DNA of 21,100 nt from PUMD01 sp964599275 (GTDB taxonomy: Bacteria; Bacillota; Sulfobacillia; SLMV01): positions 1 to 21,100 of the forward strand of contig CAZRFK010000029.1 in the NCBI GenBank assembly GCA_964599275.1. Direction: 5' to 3'. A program made the position numbers and the translations under genes. The notes below the pieces were generated by a model. The model was not told the origin of the DNA and did no database searches. It saw nothing but the letters and a program-made list of their open reading frames with translations. Of the stretch, positions 6,870 to 15,455 are shown one piece after another (the stretch's first letter is position 1; the number at the start of each line of letters is the position of its first letter).

Positions 6870-9800
6870 ATGCTTACTGAAGATTTAGCGAGGAAAAATT
6901 TGAAAAGGATATTGGAAGTTCAGCATTCTGGGCGCAGTAAACAGTGTGATTACCTGGTGGCGGATAGGGTCACCCTGGCCCGGCGGAGAGAAATGTATTA
7001 TCAGATCAGTGGTGAAGCCGGTTACCCGCTGGGGGATGTACCGGTGCAGATGTGGGGAGGCTGGGTTAATCGTCTGGCACGTCGCCTGGGTGTGAAGGAC
7101 AAGAGGCTGGAAAAATATGAAGAGGTTGTCGGTATCAGAATGTGCATGTTGAACAATAGGCCCGATGCGAACTCTATTTTTGAGCAGGTATGGAATAAAG
7201 AGGGAATGGCTAAATCAGTTGCAAAATTTATTTCCACTGCCCGGTCACATGGGTATTCAGCCGGAGACATTCAATCGCGCGTTCCAGATGAGATCTATTC
7301 AGTGATGGCACACTGGGAGAACATGATGGTTGAAAATGACTGGGCTGACACGCGCCGGTGGTTTGAGCTTCTCACTGAACAGGTCAAAAAACAGGGTTAC
7401 TATCTGCAGTGGTTGGTCGTGGAGGACTGCTCGCGATTGAATCCACCCCAGATAAATCTTTTGGCCGCGGTTGCTGAGCACACTGAAAGCGCAGCGATTT
7501 ACCTGCCGCATGATCCTGACCGCCCGGACCTTTATCCAACGATAGAAAAACGCCTTCGCCGCCTGGGGTTGGTCAGTGATCTGGTGACTACATTCCAACC
7601 TGTACAGGACTCAGATTCCCTGGCGGGACGGATCTTCAGCCTGTCACCAGGCGTTCAGCAAGACAGTGAGGGGGATTTTCCCAGTGTAACACTGTGGAAT
7701 GTGCCTGATGAACGTGAACAAAACAGCAAAATAGCCGAATATCTGAAGAAGAAAATTAAATCTGGCGCAGTTGAACCGGGAGATTGTTGTGTGGTCCTCA
7801 GAAACGCAAGCCACAGAAAAAAAGTTTCTGAGCAACTTGCAAGGGCGGAAGTTCCGATGGCATTCTCCCCAGAAGCCACCCTCTTGGAGACCAGGCTGGG
7901 ACAAACTATTGAATCTCTCGTTGACGCAATTTTTGAGCCCAACGTCAAAAACATCTCCCGGGTGGCCGCCTCTCCATATTTTCGTGCGGATTGGTACGAC
8001 TGTGCCCCGGATGATGTGACTGGATACGATATGAAACACTTGCCCCGTTTGATTGCAGAAGAATCCTCTGGAGAGGAAATCGTCCGCCGTCTGGATGAGA
8101 TAATACGTTCTCTGAAGTCTCGAAATAGTGGCGACGGAGACATCAGTTGGAATATCAACGTGGAGCGAGTGACAGAAATTGAGCAGCTGAAAAAGGATGT
8201 AGTTAACCTGCAGAAACTTTTAACACTGGAAAATGACAGTACTGGTTTAACCTGGCCGCAGGTGCTCGGGCACCTCCACAGGTGTCTGACACTTCTGGGA
8301 ATGCCTCAGACTATAAAGGATCTGGTAGATGTGGACCGGGGATACAGCCCCGAATTGCTGAAAGATATGAAGGTATTGGAATCTTTACAGAATGGTGCAT
8401 TGTGGCGTCTTGAAGGGATCATCGGACAGATTGCAGGTTCAGGACCCTCATCGCGGATTTTGAACCGGGTAATAAAAGATCTGCTGAACAATGCATCAGT
8501 ACAGATTCCCCGCGGTCTGAATGAACTTTCTTTGTTTCCGCAGGCAGGTCGAGGTGTTCATCTGGTAAGCCCGATAGAAGTCAGCGCAGCTGAATATTCG
8601 CTCGTGATTATCCCATATATGGTTGATGGGGTGTACCCGGCTGCACAACAGGAAGATTGGCTGGAAAATGAACTGTTTCAACAATATAGGCAAAAACCGG
8701 ATGCCGTCAGTGAGTTTGGACAATGGAGCGATCCACGGGCGCATGACCGGGGGGAAGCTGAGCTGTTTTTTCGATGTACTGCAGCAGCCAAAAAAGAGCT
8801 TCTGCTGGTGCAGCCCCTGCATTTGGGAGAAGAACCGGCTGCCCCATCTCCTTATCCAGGCGAGATTAATTCAGTTTGGTCGACAAAAACAGTTGATTTC
8901 ACATCTGACAATACGCGAACAAAAGAAAGCACGGTACTGACCAGCGCCCAAGATCTTCGCATTGCTCTGGTACGTGATTCAGCTGGCAGGGCCTTACACC
9001 AGGATGAATGGAGTGCCCTGTTCGATGAAGGCCGCGCTATAACCAATACCCATATCGCTGCAGAGGACGAGGCAGTTTTGCATTTCTTTTATGAAGGCTT
9101 GAAACGCGGTCTGGACGCTGAAAGCCAGCGGTGGGGGCCCGAATTTGGTAGGTTTGATGGGATGATGAAATCCCAGATATCCAGACAGAAGCTGGAGAAT
9201 ACGTTAAAAGGCGCTTCCCTTTCTGTAACTGCGCTGAACCGGTATGCTGCCTGCCCGTTTTCCCTGTTCTGCGAGAAGATCCTGTCACTTGGTGTACCGT
9301 TCAAACTGGAGGAAGAAATTTCAGCCCTGTACGTTGGGCAGATTTACCACCATGTTTTAGAACAATATTACCGTGAATGCAGCGAAGAAATAGCTTTTAG
9401 AGATTATTCCCCTGATGCGCATATGGACAGGCTGGAGAAATTGCTGCAGGAGTACACCGGACAGCTGCACCAGGGAATGCAGTGGCTGCCGGAAAGTACA
9501 TTCAGTTCTCTCAGGCGACGGGCTGCCGAAGATCTTCAAGAACTGCTCAATCAGGAATATGGTCGGATAAATGATGCACCTGATGACCGGGATCATCTGT
9601 TTCCTTACCGATTTGAACTGCGGTTCAAAAAGACCCTGCAGCAGCTGGTTGATGCCCTGGTTACTGAAGACATGCAGGTTGATAGGTCAGTAGTACTGCA
9701 GGGGAAGGTTGACAGAATTGACCGCACTGAAGCACCGGATATTGAGGATCGTGACCAGATGATTGTTTTCGATTACAAGCTTGGCTCGGATCCACCTGAT

Positions 9801-10223
9801 GTGCAGCAGATTAAAAACGGACAAGATTTACAGATGCCGTTGTATATCCTTGCTGCCCGTACTGAATTTGATGAGTATATGGAAGTTAAAGGTGGAGGCT
9901 ACATAAGCATGCGTGGGGCAGATTGGTCCAATGGTCTGTATACCCGGCGTGCAGCACAGCTTGTTGGTCTGGACAATTCTGATGACGAACAGATTCTTTC
10001 TCAGGAAGAATTCGAGAAGACTTTGGAGGATGCCGCAAAATATGTCGAGCAGTATTTGGATGCTATCTTCAGCGGGATATATCCGGTGGCACCGGCGCAG
10101 GATGACAGCTGCCGCTACTGTTCGTATTCAGAAATATGCCGTCAGGACAGACGCCGTCTGCGCGGTAAGGAGATGGCAGTTCCAGAAAGGATAAAGGAGG
10201 GCGACAAAAGTGAAGTTAAATGA
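6870..10223 (+). CDS. addB: ATP-dependent helicase/nuclease subunit AddB, lacking the N-terminal Walker A
   Basis: Subunit of 1117 aa of the AddAB complex, which resects double-strand breaks and loads RecA. The N-terminal two thirds has the degenerate UvrD-like fold; GVYPA near residue 590 sits in the usual 'xGVxP' segment. The C-terminal RecB-type nuclease shows GKVDRID, Asp968-Tyr-Lys970 (DYKLG) and a following QMPLY. The iron-staple cysteines are Cys795, Cys1081, Cys1084 and Cys1090 (C-x2-C-x5-C). Unlike B. subtilis AddB, no GxxGxGKT is present near the N-terminus; the protein starts with a segment corresponding to the region after it, and a stop codon at 6834-6836 excludes an upstream extension. 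ATG at 6870 follows AGGAG (6860-6864) by 5 bases; the ATG at 6846 lacks a site. It overlaps addA by 14 bp. Confidence 0.9.
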   Translation: MLTEDLARKNLKRILEVQHSGRSKQCDYLVADRVTLARRREMYYQISGEAGYPLGDVPVQMWGGWVNRLARRLGVKDKRLEKYEEVVGIRMCMLNNRPDANSIFEQVWNKEGMAKSVAKFISTARSHGYSAGDIQSRVPDEIYSVMAHWENMMVENDWADTRRWFELLTEQVKKQGYYLQWLVVEDCSRLNPPQINLLAAVAEHTESAAIYLPHDPDRPDLYPTIEKRLRRLGLVSDLVTTFQPVQDSDSLAGRIFSLSPGVQQDSEGDFPSVTLWNVPDEREQNSKIAEYLKKKIKSGAVEPGDCCVVLRNASHRKKVSEQLARAEVPMAFSPEATLLETRLGQTIESLVDAIFEPNVKNISRVAASPYFRADWYDCAPDDVTGYDMKHLPRLIAEESSGEEIVRRLDEIIRSLKSRNSGDGDISWNINVERVTEIEQLKKDVVNLQKLLTLENDSTGLTWPQVLGHLHRCLTLLGMPQTIKDLVDVDRGYSPELLKDMKVLESLQNGALWRLEGIIGQIAGSGPSSRILNRVIKDLLNNASVQIPRGLNELSLFPQAGRGVHLVSPIEVSAAEYSLVIIPYMVDGVYPAAQQEDWLENELFQQYRQKPDAVSEFGQWSDPRAHDRGEAELFFRCTAAAKKELLLVQPLHLGEEPAAPSPYPGEINSVWSTKTVDFTSDNTRTKESTVLTSAQDLRIALVRDSAGRALHQDEWSALFDEGRAITNTHIAAEDEAVLHFFYEGLKRGLDAESQRWGPEFGRFDGMMKSQISRQKLENTLKGASLSVTALNRYAACPFSLFCEKILSLGVPFKLEEEISALYVGQIYHHVLEQYYRECSEEIAFRDYSPDAHMDRLEKLLQEYTGQLHQGMQWLPESTFSSLRRRAAEDLQELLNQEYGRINDAPDDRDHLFPYRFELRFKKTLQQLVDALVTEDMQVDRSVVLQGKVDRIDRTEAPDIEDRDQMIVFDYKLGSDPPDVQQIKNGQDLQMPLYILAARTEFDEYMEVKGGGYISMRGADWSNGLYTRRAAQLVGLDNSDDEQILSQEEFEKTLEDAAKYVEQYLDAIFSGIYPVAPAQDDSCRYCSYSEICRQDRRRLRGKEMAVPERIKEGDKSEVK

Positions 10224-13200
10224 AGAAATAGACCAATTCGGTTTTGAGCCCACTGATCCGCAGGGTCAGGCTATGACGGCAACTGATTCCAATGTAGTCA
10301 TCACTGCAGGTCCGGGAAGTGGTAAGACCCTGGTTCTGGTTGGTCGTATGGAGCGGCTGCTGGCAGAAGGGGTTAGCCCTCACCGGATAGCTGCCATAAC
10401 CTTCACCAATAAAGCCGCCGTACAGATGCGTCAGAAACTGCGTTCCAGATTGTTGAAAAGATGGAAACAGTGTCAGCAGCTCGATCTTGAAGGAAGGGCC
10501 CGTCACTGGCGTTCCCTGGTCTGGGGAATGGATAGAATTCACATGGGAACTATACACGGATTCTGCACCAAACTCCTGCGTCAGTACCCGCATCTCGTCG
10601 GACTGGATCCTGAGTTTACGGTGATGGATTCTTACCGCCGTCGCATTCTTCTGGAGCAGACAGTCGAACAGACTGTGCGGGAGGCTCAATCTGGTAGTGA
10701 TTGGTTTACTGACAGTGGTGGGGACGAAATTCACCTCCGTAAATTCATCGATCAGTATGGTTATTCAACTCACAGAAAGGATTCTTACAAAGAAATGCTG
10801 CGCAAGATTTATCTGCGCGGCCGTAGCACAGGTGTGAGCTGGAAGGACCTCAAAAAACAGACATTTGCATCCGGAAAACGGCTTTATGAAGCAGCGGGAG
10901 GAACTGCCAATCAGTGGGAGCAGGATGAGGGTAACTCCGGGCGATTGAGCAGCGAAACAGTCGAGCAGGTGCGGCAGATAGTAAAAGAGCTGCTGCAAAA
11001 AAAGGATGCCCATGCCGTTCAGCGCACCACTGTATATCCACCAATACTCGAGAAGCTGACCGAAAAGTGGCCCCAGTGGAAGAATCAGCTGGACAAAGAA
11101 TCACTTCAGGCGCTTGAAGATCTGGTGGACCTTTTACAGAAAACCTACTGCCCCAAAGCAATTAAACCTCTGATTACAAAGCTGCACAACCTTTACGATG
11201 ATGTGACCTCCCGTTCGGTCTTGCTCGACGAGAGACATGTGCTGCAGTCTATCCTTGTTATTTTGGAGGAAATATCCAGGAGATTTGCTGATGCCAAAAG
11301 CAGCCAATCTGCTCTGGATTTTGCTGATCAGCAGGATCTACTGCTGAGACTGCTGCGAAAGCATCCTGAGGTGCAGTATAAGCTGTCCCGCAGATTCTCC
11401 CATCTACTCATTGATGAATTCCAGGATACAGATGGGGTCCAGTGGGAGCTGGTCCGCAGGCTGGGAACAAATTCGGAGGACCGCGACAAGAGTTTATTTC
11501 TGGTTGGTGATGCTGATCAGTCAATTTACAGATTCAGAGGGGCGGATGTTGAGGTTTACCGCGATGCGCAGAAACATCTTAAATCTGCTGATGCTCAGGT
11601 TATTTCCATGACAACAAACTTTCGCAGTACAGCCGGTCTCCTTGAAATATTCAACGCCGGTTTTTCCGATATTTTTGACCGCGAGGTCCAGTTGAAAAAA
11701 CTTGACGGACACAGCCAGGGATCTTTAGAACGGCATCCCCTGGAAGTACTGCTGGTCAACAGGGAACCGGCTGATGAGGACAATAAGGTGCTGCAGGGAC
11801 GAGCGGTGGCTGGATGGATTGAGAAATGGCAGGCTGAAGGTGGAAATGCTGGTGATGTGGCGGTTCTGGTTAGATCGAAAAGCATGCTGCAGCCGTTGGC
11901 AGGCGAACTGGGCAGAAATAATATTCCACACCGGGTGATCGGGGGAACGGGTTTTTATGCTACTCGCGAGATAACTGATGTCAGGCTGCTTTTAAAATGG
12001 TTGACAGATCCAACAGATGATATTTCTCTGGCCGGAGTTCTGCGTTCACCATTTTTCTCTCTTTCTGACGAGGAGCTGCTGGCCATAAGTCAGTGCGAGG
12101 GGGAAACGCTTTATCAAAAACTGCGCACCCATGCAGAACAAATGGAAGGCAATGATGAGATTTTGAGAGTGGTTGAACAGCTGAAGTGGTGGCGCCGATT
12201 GGCCTGTCATCTGTCCGTGGACCGACTGCTGCAGACCATACTGCAGACCAGCCCTTACCTGGAAGTCACCGCCAGCTGGCCGAATGGCGAGGCAGCAGCT
12301 GCTAATCTCGATAAACTGTGCGACATAGCCTCGGAGATGAATGAGCAGGATGGGGTGGATACGGCGGAGTTTGCCCGCCATCTGAATACTCTGATTGAGG
12401 TAGCCTCGGATGAGGGGCAGGCACAGATAGATCCGGAAAGTGCCGATGTGGTGCGGGTGATGACCATTCACAAGGCCAAGGGGCTGGAATTTCCCGTGGT
12501 GATCGTCCCCGGGGCCTGCACATCACGGGCGAGGTCCATCAAGTATCCCTTCATTTTGCATCCCGATAGAGGATTGGCGGTCCGTATGAAATATGAAGGT
12601 GACTGTTTGCATGATAGTTTCAAAAAGTGGGAGAAGAGGGCTGCCTTGCAGGAGGAAAGACGCATTTTTTATGTGGCCTGTACCCGGGCAGAAAACAAAC
12701 TGGTCCTTGCCGGGCGCGGACCCAAAAACCCTGCTGATTTTGCTGATGGATGTTTTGATGACTGTTTGAACACATCGGGGGCAGAGGCCAATTCCTATGT
12801 TAAATGGTTGGGGGAGGGACTCTGTGGAACCGAAGCTGAACAGCTGGTCAGGTGGAGATTAATTGATGTCTCTGAACGTGAAATTATCGACGGACAGAAA
12901 GATCAGGTGGCGGCTTCTGCAGATGAGGTGCAAGATATGCGGGGGGATATACCTGGTGTGCGGGAGGCTTTGCAGGCGGGGATTGCCCAGTCGGTTTCTC
13001 CTTCTGGAGAGGCGATTCACCGGGGGCATTCGGTGACTTCGCTTCTCGATTACCAGCACTGTAAACGGCTTTATCTCTTAAAACACCGGCTGAACTGGCC
13101 CGAACATTCCGTATTGGACCTGGACTGGTGGCGGCTGTCTGGCAAACGGGGAGATGGAGGGGTTGATCCGCTTATTCTTGGAACTGCAGTACACCGGGTT

Positions 13201-13845
13201 TGTGAGTTGATCCCCGGCGAGGAGCTGCCTGCAGCAATTGAAGTCGCGATGAAGGAAAGCGGGCTGCCGACAAGCATTGCGGCAGGGAAAAAGATGAAAA
13301 AGCGCGTAAAAGAACTGGTGCAGCCCTATCTTGAGTCGGATGTTTACTCGGAGATAAAAGAGGCCCACAGCAGAAATTCAGCCTACAGCGAGTGGGCATT
13401 TTCCTGTCCCCTGCAGACACAGAACTCAAACCATAAATTCTGCCGTCCTTACGTGGTGGGGAAGGTGGACCAACTTTACCAAACAGATGAGGGCCAGTGG
13501 GCGTTGGTCGATTTCAAAAGTGATGAAGTCGAGGGAGAGGAAATTGACAGGCGTGTTGAGCACTACAGTTTTCAACTGCAGGTATACCGTTGGGCGGCCG
13601 AGCAGGTTCTGGGCATCCAGTTCGATCGCACTGGATTTTACTTTCTGAATCCCGGTGAATTTATTGAGGTAGATGAAGATTATCCCGTTGATGGGGATAT
13701 GGAAGAAAGACTCTTGAAAATGGTAGAAGGAATAGAGTTGGGTGATGAACATACCTGTTATCCTCCCAACAGGAGTGATTTTTGTAGATGGTGCGGGTAC
13801 AGATTTCACTGCATCGGCGATGGGGAAGACCCCAGAGAGGAGTGA
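10210..13845 (+). CDS. addA: ATP-dependent helicase/nuclease subunit AddA
   Basis: Motor and nuclease subunit of 1211 aa, a 3'-5' superfamily 1A helicase joined to a RecB-type nuclease. Helicase motifs in order: Q-motif-like TDPQGQAM, Walker A GPGSGKT (34-40), motif Ia TFTNKAA, motif II DEFQD (402-406), motif III GDADQSIYRFRG (from 433), motif IV TTNFRST, motif V MTIHKAKGLEF (from 751), motif VI FYVACTRAE (from 820). The nuclease centre is Asp1101 and Lys1103 in VDFKSDE, with a following FQLQVYRWA. Unusually, it also has Cys951, Cys1192, Cys1195 and Cys1201 (C-x2-C-x5-C), the iron-staple layout of AddB. GTG start at 10210 follows AAGGAGG (10194-10200) by 9 bases, inside the end of addB, which implies coupled translation. 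Confidence 0.95.
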   Translation: MKLNEEIDQFGFEPTDPQGQAMTATDSNVVITAGPGSGKTLVLVGRMERLLAEGVSPHRIAAITFTNKAAVQMRQKLRSRLLKRWKQCQQLDLEGRARHWRSLVWGMDRIHMGTIHGFCTKLLRQYPHLVGLDPEFTVMDSYRRRILLEQTVEQTVREAQSGSDWFTDSGGDEIHLRKFIDQYGYSTHRKDSYKEMLRKIYLRGRSTGVSWKDLKKQTFASGKRLYEAAGGTANQWEQDEGNSGRLSSETVEQVRQIVKELLQKKDAHAVQRTTVYPPILEKLTEKWPQWKNQLDKESLQALEDLVDLLQKTYCPKAIKPLITKLHNLYDDVTSRSVLLDERHVLQSILVILEEISRRFADAKSSQSALDFADQQDLLLRLLRKHPEVQYKLSRRFSHLLIDEFQDTDGVQWELVRRLGTNSEDRDKSLFLVGDADQSIYRFRGADVEVYRDAQKHLKSADAQVISMTTNFRSTAGLLEIFNAGFSDIFDREVQLKKLDGHSQGSLERHPLEVLLVNREPADEDNKVLQGRAVAGWIEKWQAEGGNAGDVAVLVRSKSMLQPLAGELGRNNIPHRVIGGTGFYATREITDVRLLLKWLTDPTDDISLAGVLRSPFFSLSDEELLAISQCEGETLYQKLRTHAEQMEGNDEILRVVEQLKWWRRLACHLSVDRLLQTILQTSPYLEVTASWPNGEAAAANLDKLCDIASEMNEQDGVDTAEFARHLNTLIEVASDEGQAQIDPESADVVRVMTIHKAKGLEFPVVIVPGACTSRARSIKYPFILHPDRGLAVRMKYEGDCLHDSFKKWEKRAALQEERRIFYVACTRAENKLVLAGRGPKNPADFADGCFDDCLNTSGAEANSYVKWLGEGLCGTEAEQLVRWRLIDVSEREIIDGQKDQVAASADEVQDMRGDIPGVREALQAGIAQSVSPSGEAIHRGHSVTSLLDYQHCKRLYLLKHRLNWPEHSVLDLDWWRLSGKRGDGGVDPLILGTAVHRVCELIPGEELPAAIEVAMKESGLPTSIAAGKKMKKRVKELVQPYLESDVYSEIKEAHSRNSAYSEWAFSCPLQTQNSNHKFCRPYVVGKVDQLYQTDEGQWALVDFKSDEVEGEEIDRRVEHYSFQLQVYRWAAEQVLGIQFDRTGFYFLNPGEFIEVDEDYPVDGDMEERLLKMVEGIELGDEHTCYPPNRSDFCRWCGYRFHCIGDGEDPREE

Positions 13846-13849
13846 GATG

Positions 13850-14584
13850 ATGGCCGGTGAAAGAGTTTGTGATCTGTTCAGGGATATAATCGACCAGATT
13901 GAGAAAACTCAGATGGAAACCATCAAAAAAGCAGCTGAGGCCATTGTCTGTCGGGTTACCAATGGAGGAACGGTGCACATCTTTGATACCGGGCATCTGG
14001 TTGATCGTGAACTGGTGCATCGGGCTGGAGGATTGGCCCTGTGGAGACCGCTGCGCTGGGAGTTTTCTATCACCAATCCGGTGCGGCAAAGAGAGAATGT
14101 TTCGCCAGTTCCTCCTTCCTCAATGGTTGAACTGACGGAATGTGCGCTGGAGGCCTCGTGTCTGGGGCCCGACGACGTAATTATAGTTGGATCGGTTTCG
14201 GGCAAAAGTGTGGCCCCCGTGGGGGTGGCCCTGGGTGCTAAAAAGCGGGGGGCACTGGTCATTGCCGTAACTTCACTGACATACTCCAAAAAACTGGAAT
14301 CAGAACACCCCTCAGGGAAGCGTTTATTCGAGGCCGCTGACCTGGTAATAGACAACCAGGCTCCCTATGGTGACTCCACTCTCAGCCTTGCAGACATGGG
14401 GGAAAGGATAGTTCCATCTTCGGGAATAGGTGCGGTGACTGCCCTGTGGGCGCTGAGCGCGGAAGTTGCGCAGCGGCTAGCAGAACGCGGACTGACGCCG
14501 TCGGTATATCAGAGTGTCAACCGGCCTGACACGGCTGAGCATAATGAGAAGGCGGAAAAGAGGTATGAAAAACATGGATGGTGA
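13850..14584 (+). CDS. SIS-domain sugar-phosphate-binding protein, divergent paralogue
   Basis: Cytosolic protein of 244 aa with one SIS (sugar isomerase) fold, related to the UPF0309 group. Visible features: an N-terminal helical segment, FDTGH (45-49) where the family has FGSGH, the RAGGLAL segment, the second phosphosugar loop SVSGKS, and HPSGKRLFEAADLVIDN. The first loop has lost the serine-glycine pattern (GSGH to DTGH), so sugar-phosphate binding or catalysis may be altered. The stop of addA is at 13843-13845; ATG codons occur at 13847 and 13850, and the second has better spacing (7 bases) from AGGAG (13838-13842). Its 3' end overlaps the next SIS gene, its paralogue, which suggests a heteromeric pair. 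Function in a recombination operon is unknown. Confidence 0.85.
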   Translation: MAGERVCDLFRDIIDQIEKTQMETIKKAAEAIVCRVTNGGTVHIFDTGHLVDRELVHRAGGLALWRPLRWEFSITNPVRQRENVSPVPPSSMVELTECALEASCLGPDDVIIVGSVSGKSVAPVGVALGAKKRGALVIAVTSLTYSKKLESEHPSGKRLFEAADLVIDNQAPYGDSTLSLADMGERIVPSSGIGAVTALWALSAEVAQRLAERGLTPSVYQSVNRPDTAEHNEKAEKRYEKHGW

Positions 14585-15320
14585 TGGCTTTGACCTTTAC
14601 CTTAAGCAGGTCACTGATCTGATCGAACAGCAGGCCGAAGATCAGAGGGAGAATCTTGCCAAACTGACTGACTGGATATCTGAGGCAGTGCGGCAAGAGA
14701 GGCGGATTTTCGTGTTCGGAAGTGGCCACGCCGGATTACTGGCAGCCGAGACGTTCTACCGTACCGGGGGATTGGCTCTAATCAACCCAATCTTTGTGCC
14801 GGGAACAACTGTTGATGTGCGTCCCATTACCGCTACTTCCCGGGCTGAGCGAGTGGAGGGTTATTCCCCGGTCTGGCTTGATTCAGTGGAGCCCATTCCG
14901 GATGAGATCCTGCTCACCATATCTGTTTCTGGAAGAAATCCCGCAGCCATAGATATGGCTCTGCATGGGAAAAAAGAGGGTCTGAGAGTTGCTGCTCTTA
15001 CTTCCGTAAATTACTCACAGAAGGTATCATCGCGTCATTCCAGTGGAAAACGTCTTTTTGAGGTGGCTGATCTGGTTGTTGATATAGGCGGGCCGGTTGG
15101 CGATGCTCTGGTTGACATACCCCATCATCCTGGACGAGTGGGACCTTCATCCACTGTGGTGGGAGCTGCCCTGATTAACGCGGTGATATGTCAGGTGGTA
15201 TGCAATTTAGCTGGTGACAATGAAGAGCCACCAGTGTTCATGAGTGCAAACGTGCCCGGAGGAGATGAACACAACTCCAGGTTGATTGCAAAATACAGGG
15301 ATCTTTTGACCTATCTTTAA
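14574..15320 (+). CDS. SIS-domain protein, UPF0309-like (phosphosugar isomerase family)
   Basis: Protein of 248 aa closely following the UPF0309/SIS consensus: FGSGHAGLLAAETFYRTGGLA at about residues 48-68, SVSGRNPAAIDMAL, RHSSGKRLFEVADLVVD, GPSSTVVGAALINA, and the C-terminal GGDEHN. The family binds phosphosugars and includes proteins near amino-sugar genes, but the exact reaction is not established. Compared with the preceding gene product, the canonical loops are intact here, so this may be the active partner of a heteromer. Start choice: ATG at 14574 stands 9 bases after AGAGGT (14559-14564), ahead of the upstream gene's stop (14582-14584); ATG at 14565 is an alternative adding three residues. 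It is the last gene of the addBA run. Confidence 0.87.
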   Translation: MDGDGFDLYLKQVTDLIEQQAEDQRENLAKLTDWISEAVRQERRIFVFGSGHAGLLAAETFYRTGGLALINPIFVPGTTVDVRPITATSRAERVEGYSPVWLDSVEPIPDEILLTISVSGRNPAAIDMALHGKKEGLRVAALTSVNYSQKVSSRHSSGKRLFEVADLVVDIGGPVGDALVDIPHHPGRVGPSSTVVGAALINAVICQVVCNLAGDNEEPPVFMSANVPGGDEHNSRLIAKYRDLLTYL

Positions 15321-15344
15321 ACGTGCAGAATACTTGCATATTTA

Positions 15345-15372
15345 TTGACCAGTATTTAGAAACTTTTAAAAT
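15345..15372 (+). promoter_or_regulatory. Candidate sigma-A promoter of the M24 gene
   Basis: TTGACC (15345-15350) and TAAAAT (15367-15372) match five of six consensus bases each, with a 16-base spacer. The transcript would begin near 15379 and leave about 75 bases of leader, which contains a small 5-bp hairpin (GCCGT/ACGGC, 15422-15438) ahead of the ribosome binding site. Confidence 0.5.
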
Positions 15373-15455
15373 ATGAAGATTGCAGGATATAGGATACTGC
15401 ATGATGAATTAGCACACAACTGCCGTGTTTTATACGGCCACTGAGGAGGTATAAA

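Noticed and set aside
10850..11161. Minus-strand frames across addA and addB
   Set aside because: All overlap well-supported helicase-nuclease coding sequence and carry no motif of their own.
14514..14564. Upstream extension of the second SIS protein
   Set aside because: The extra residues are arginine-rich, do not match the family, and have no ribosome binding site; the later ATG codons fit better.
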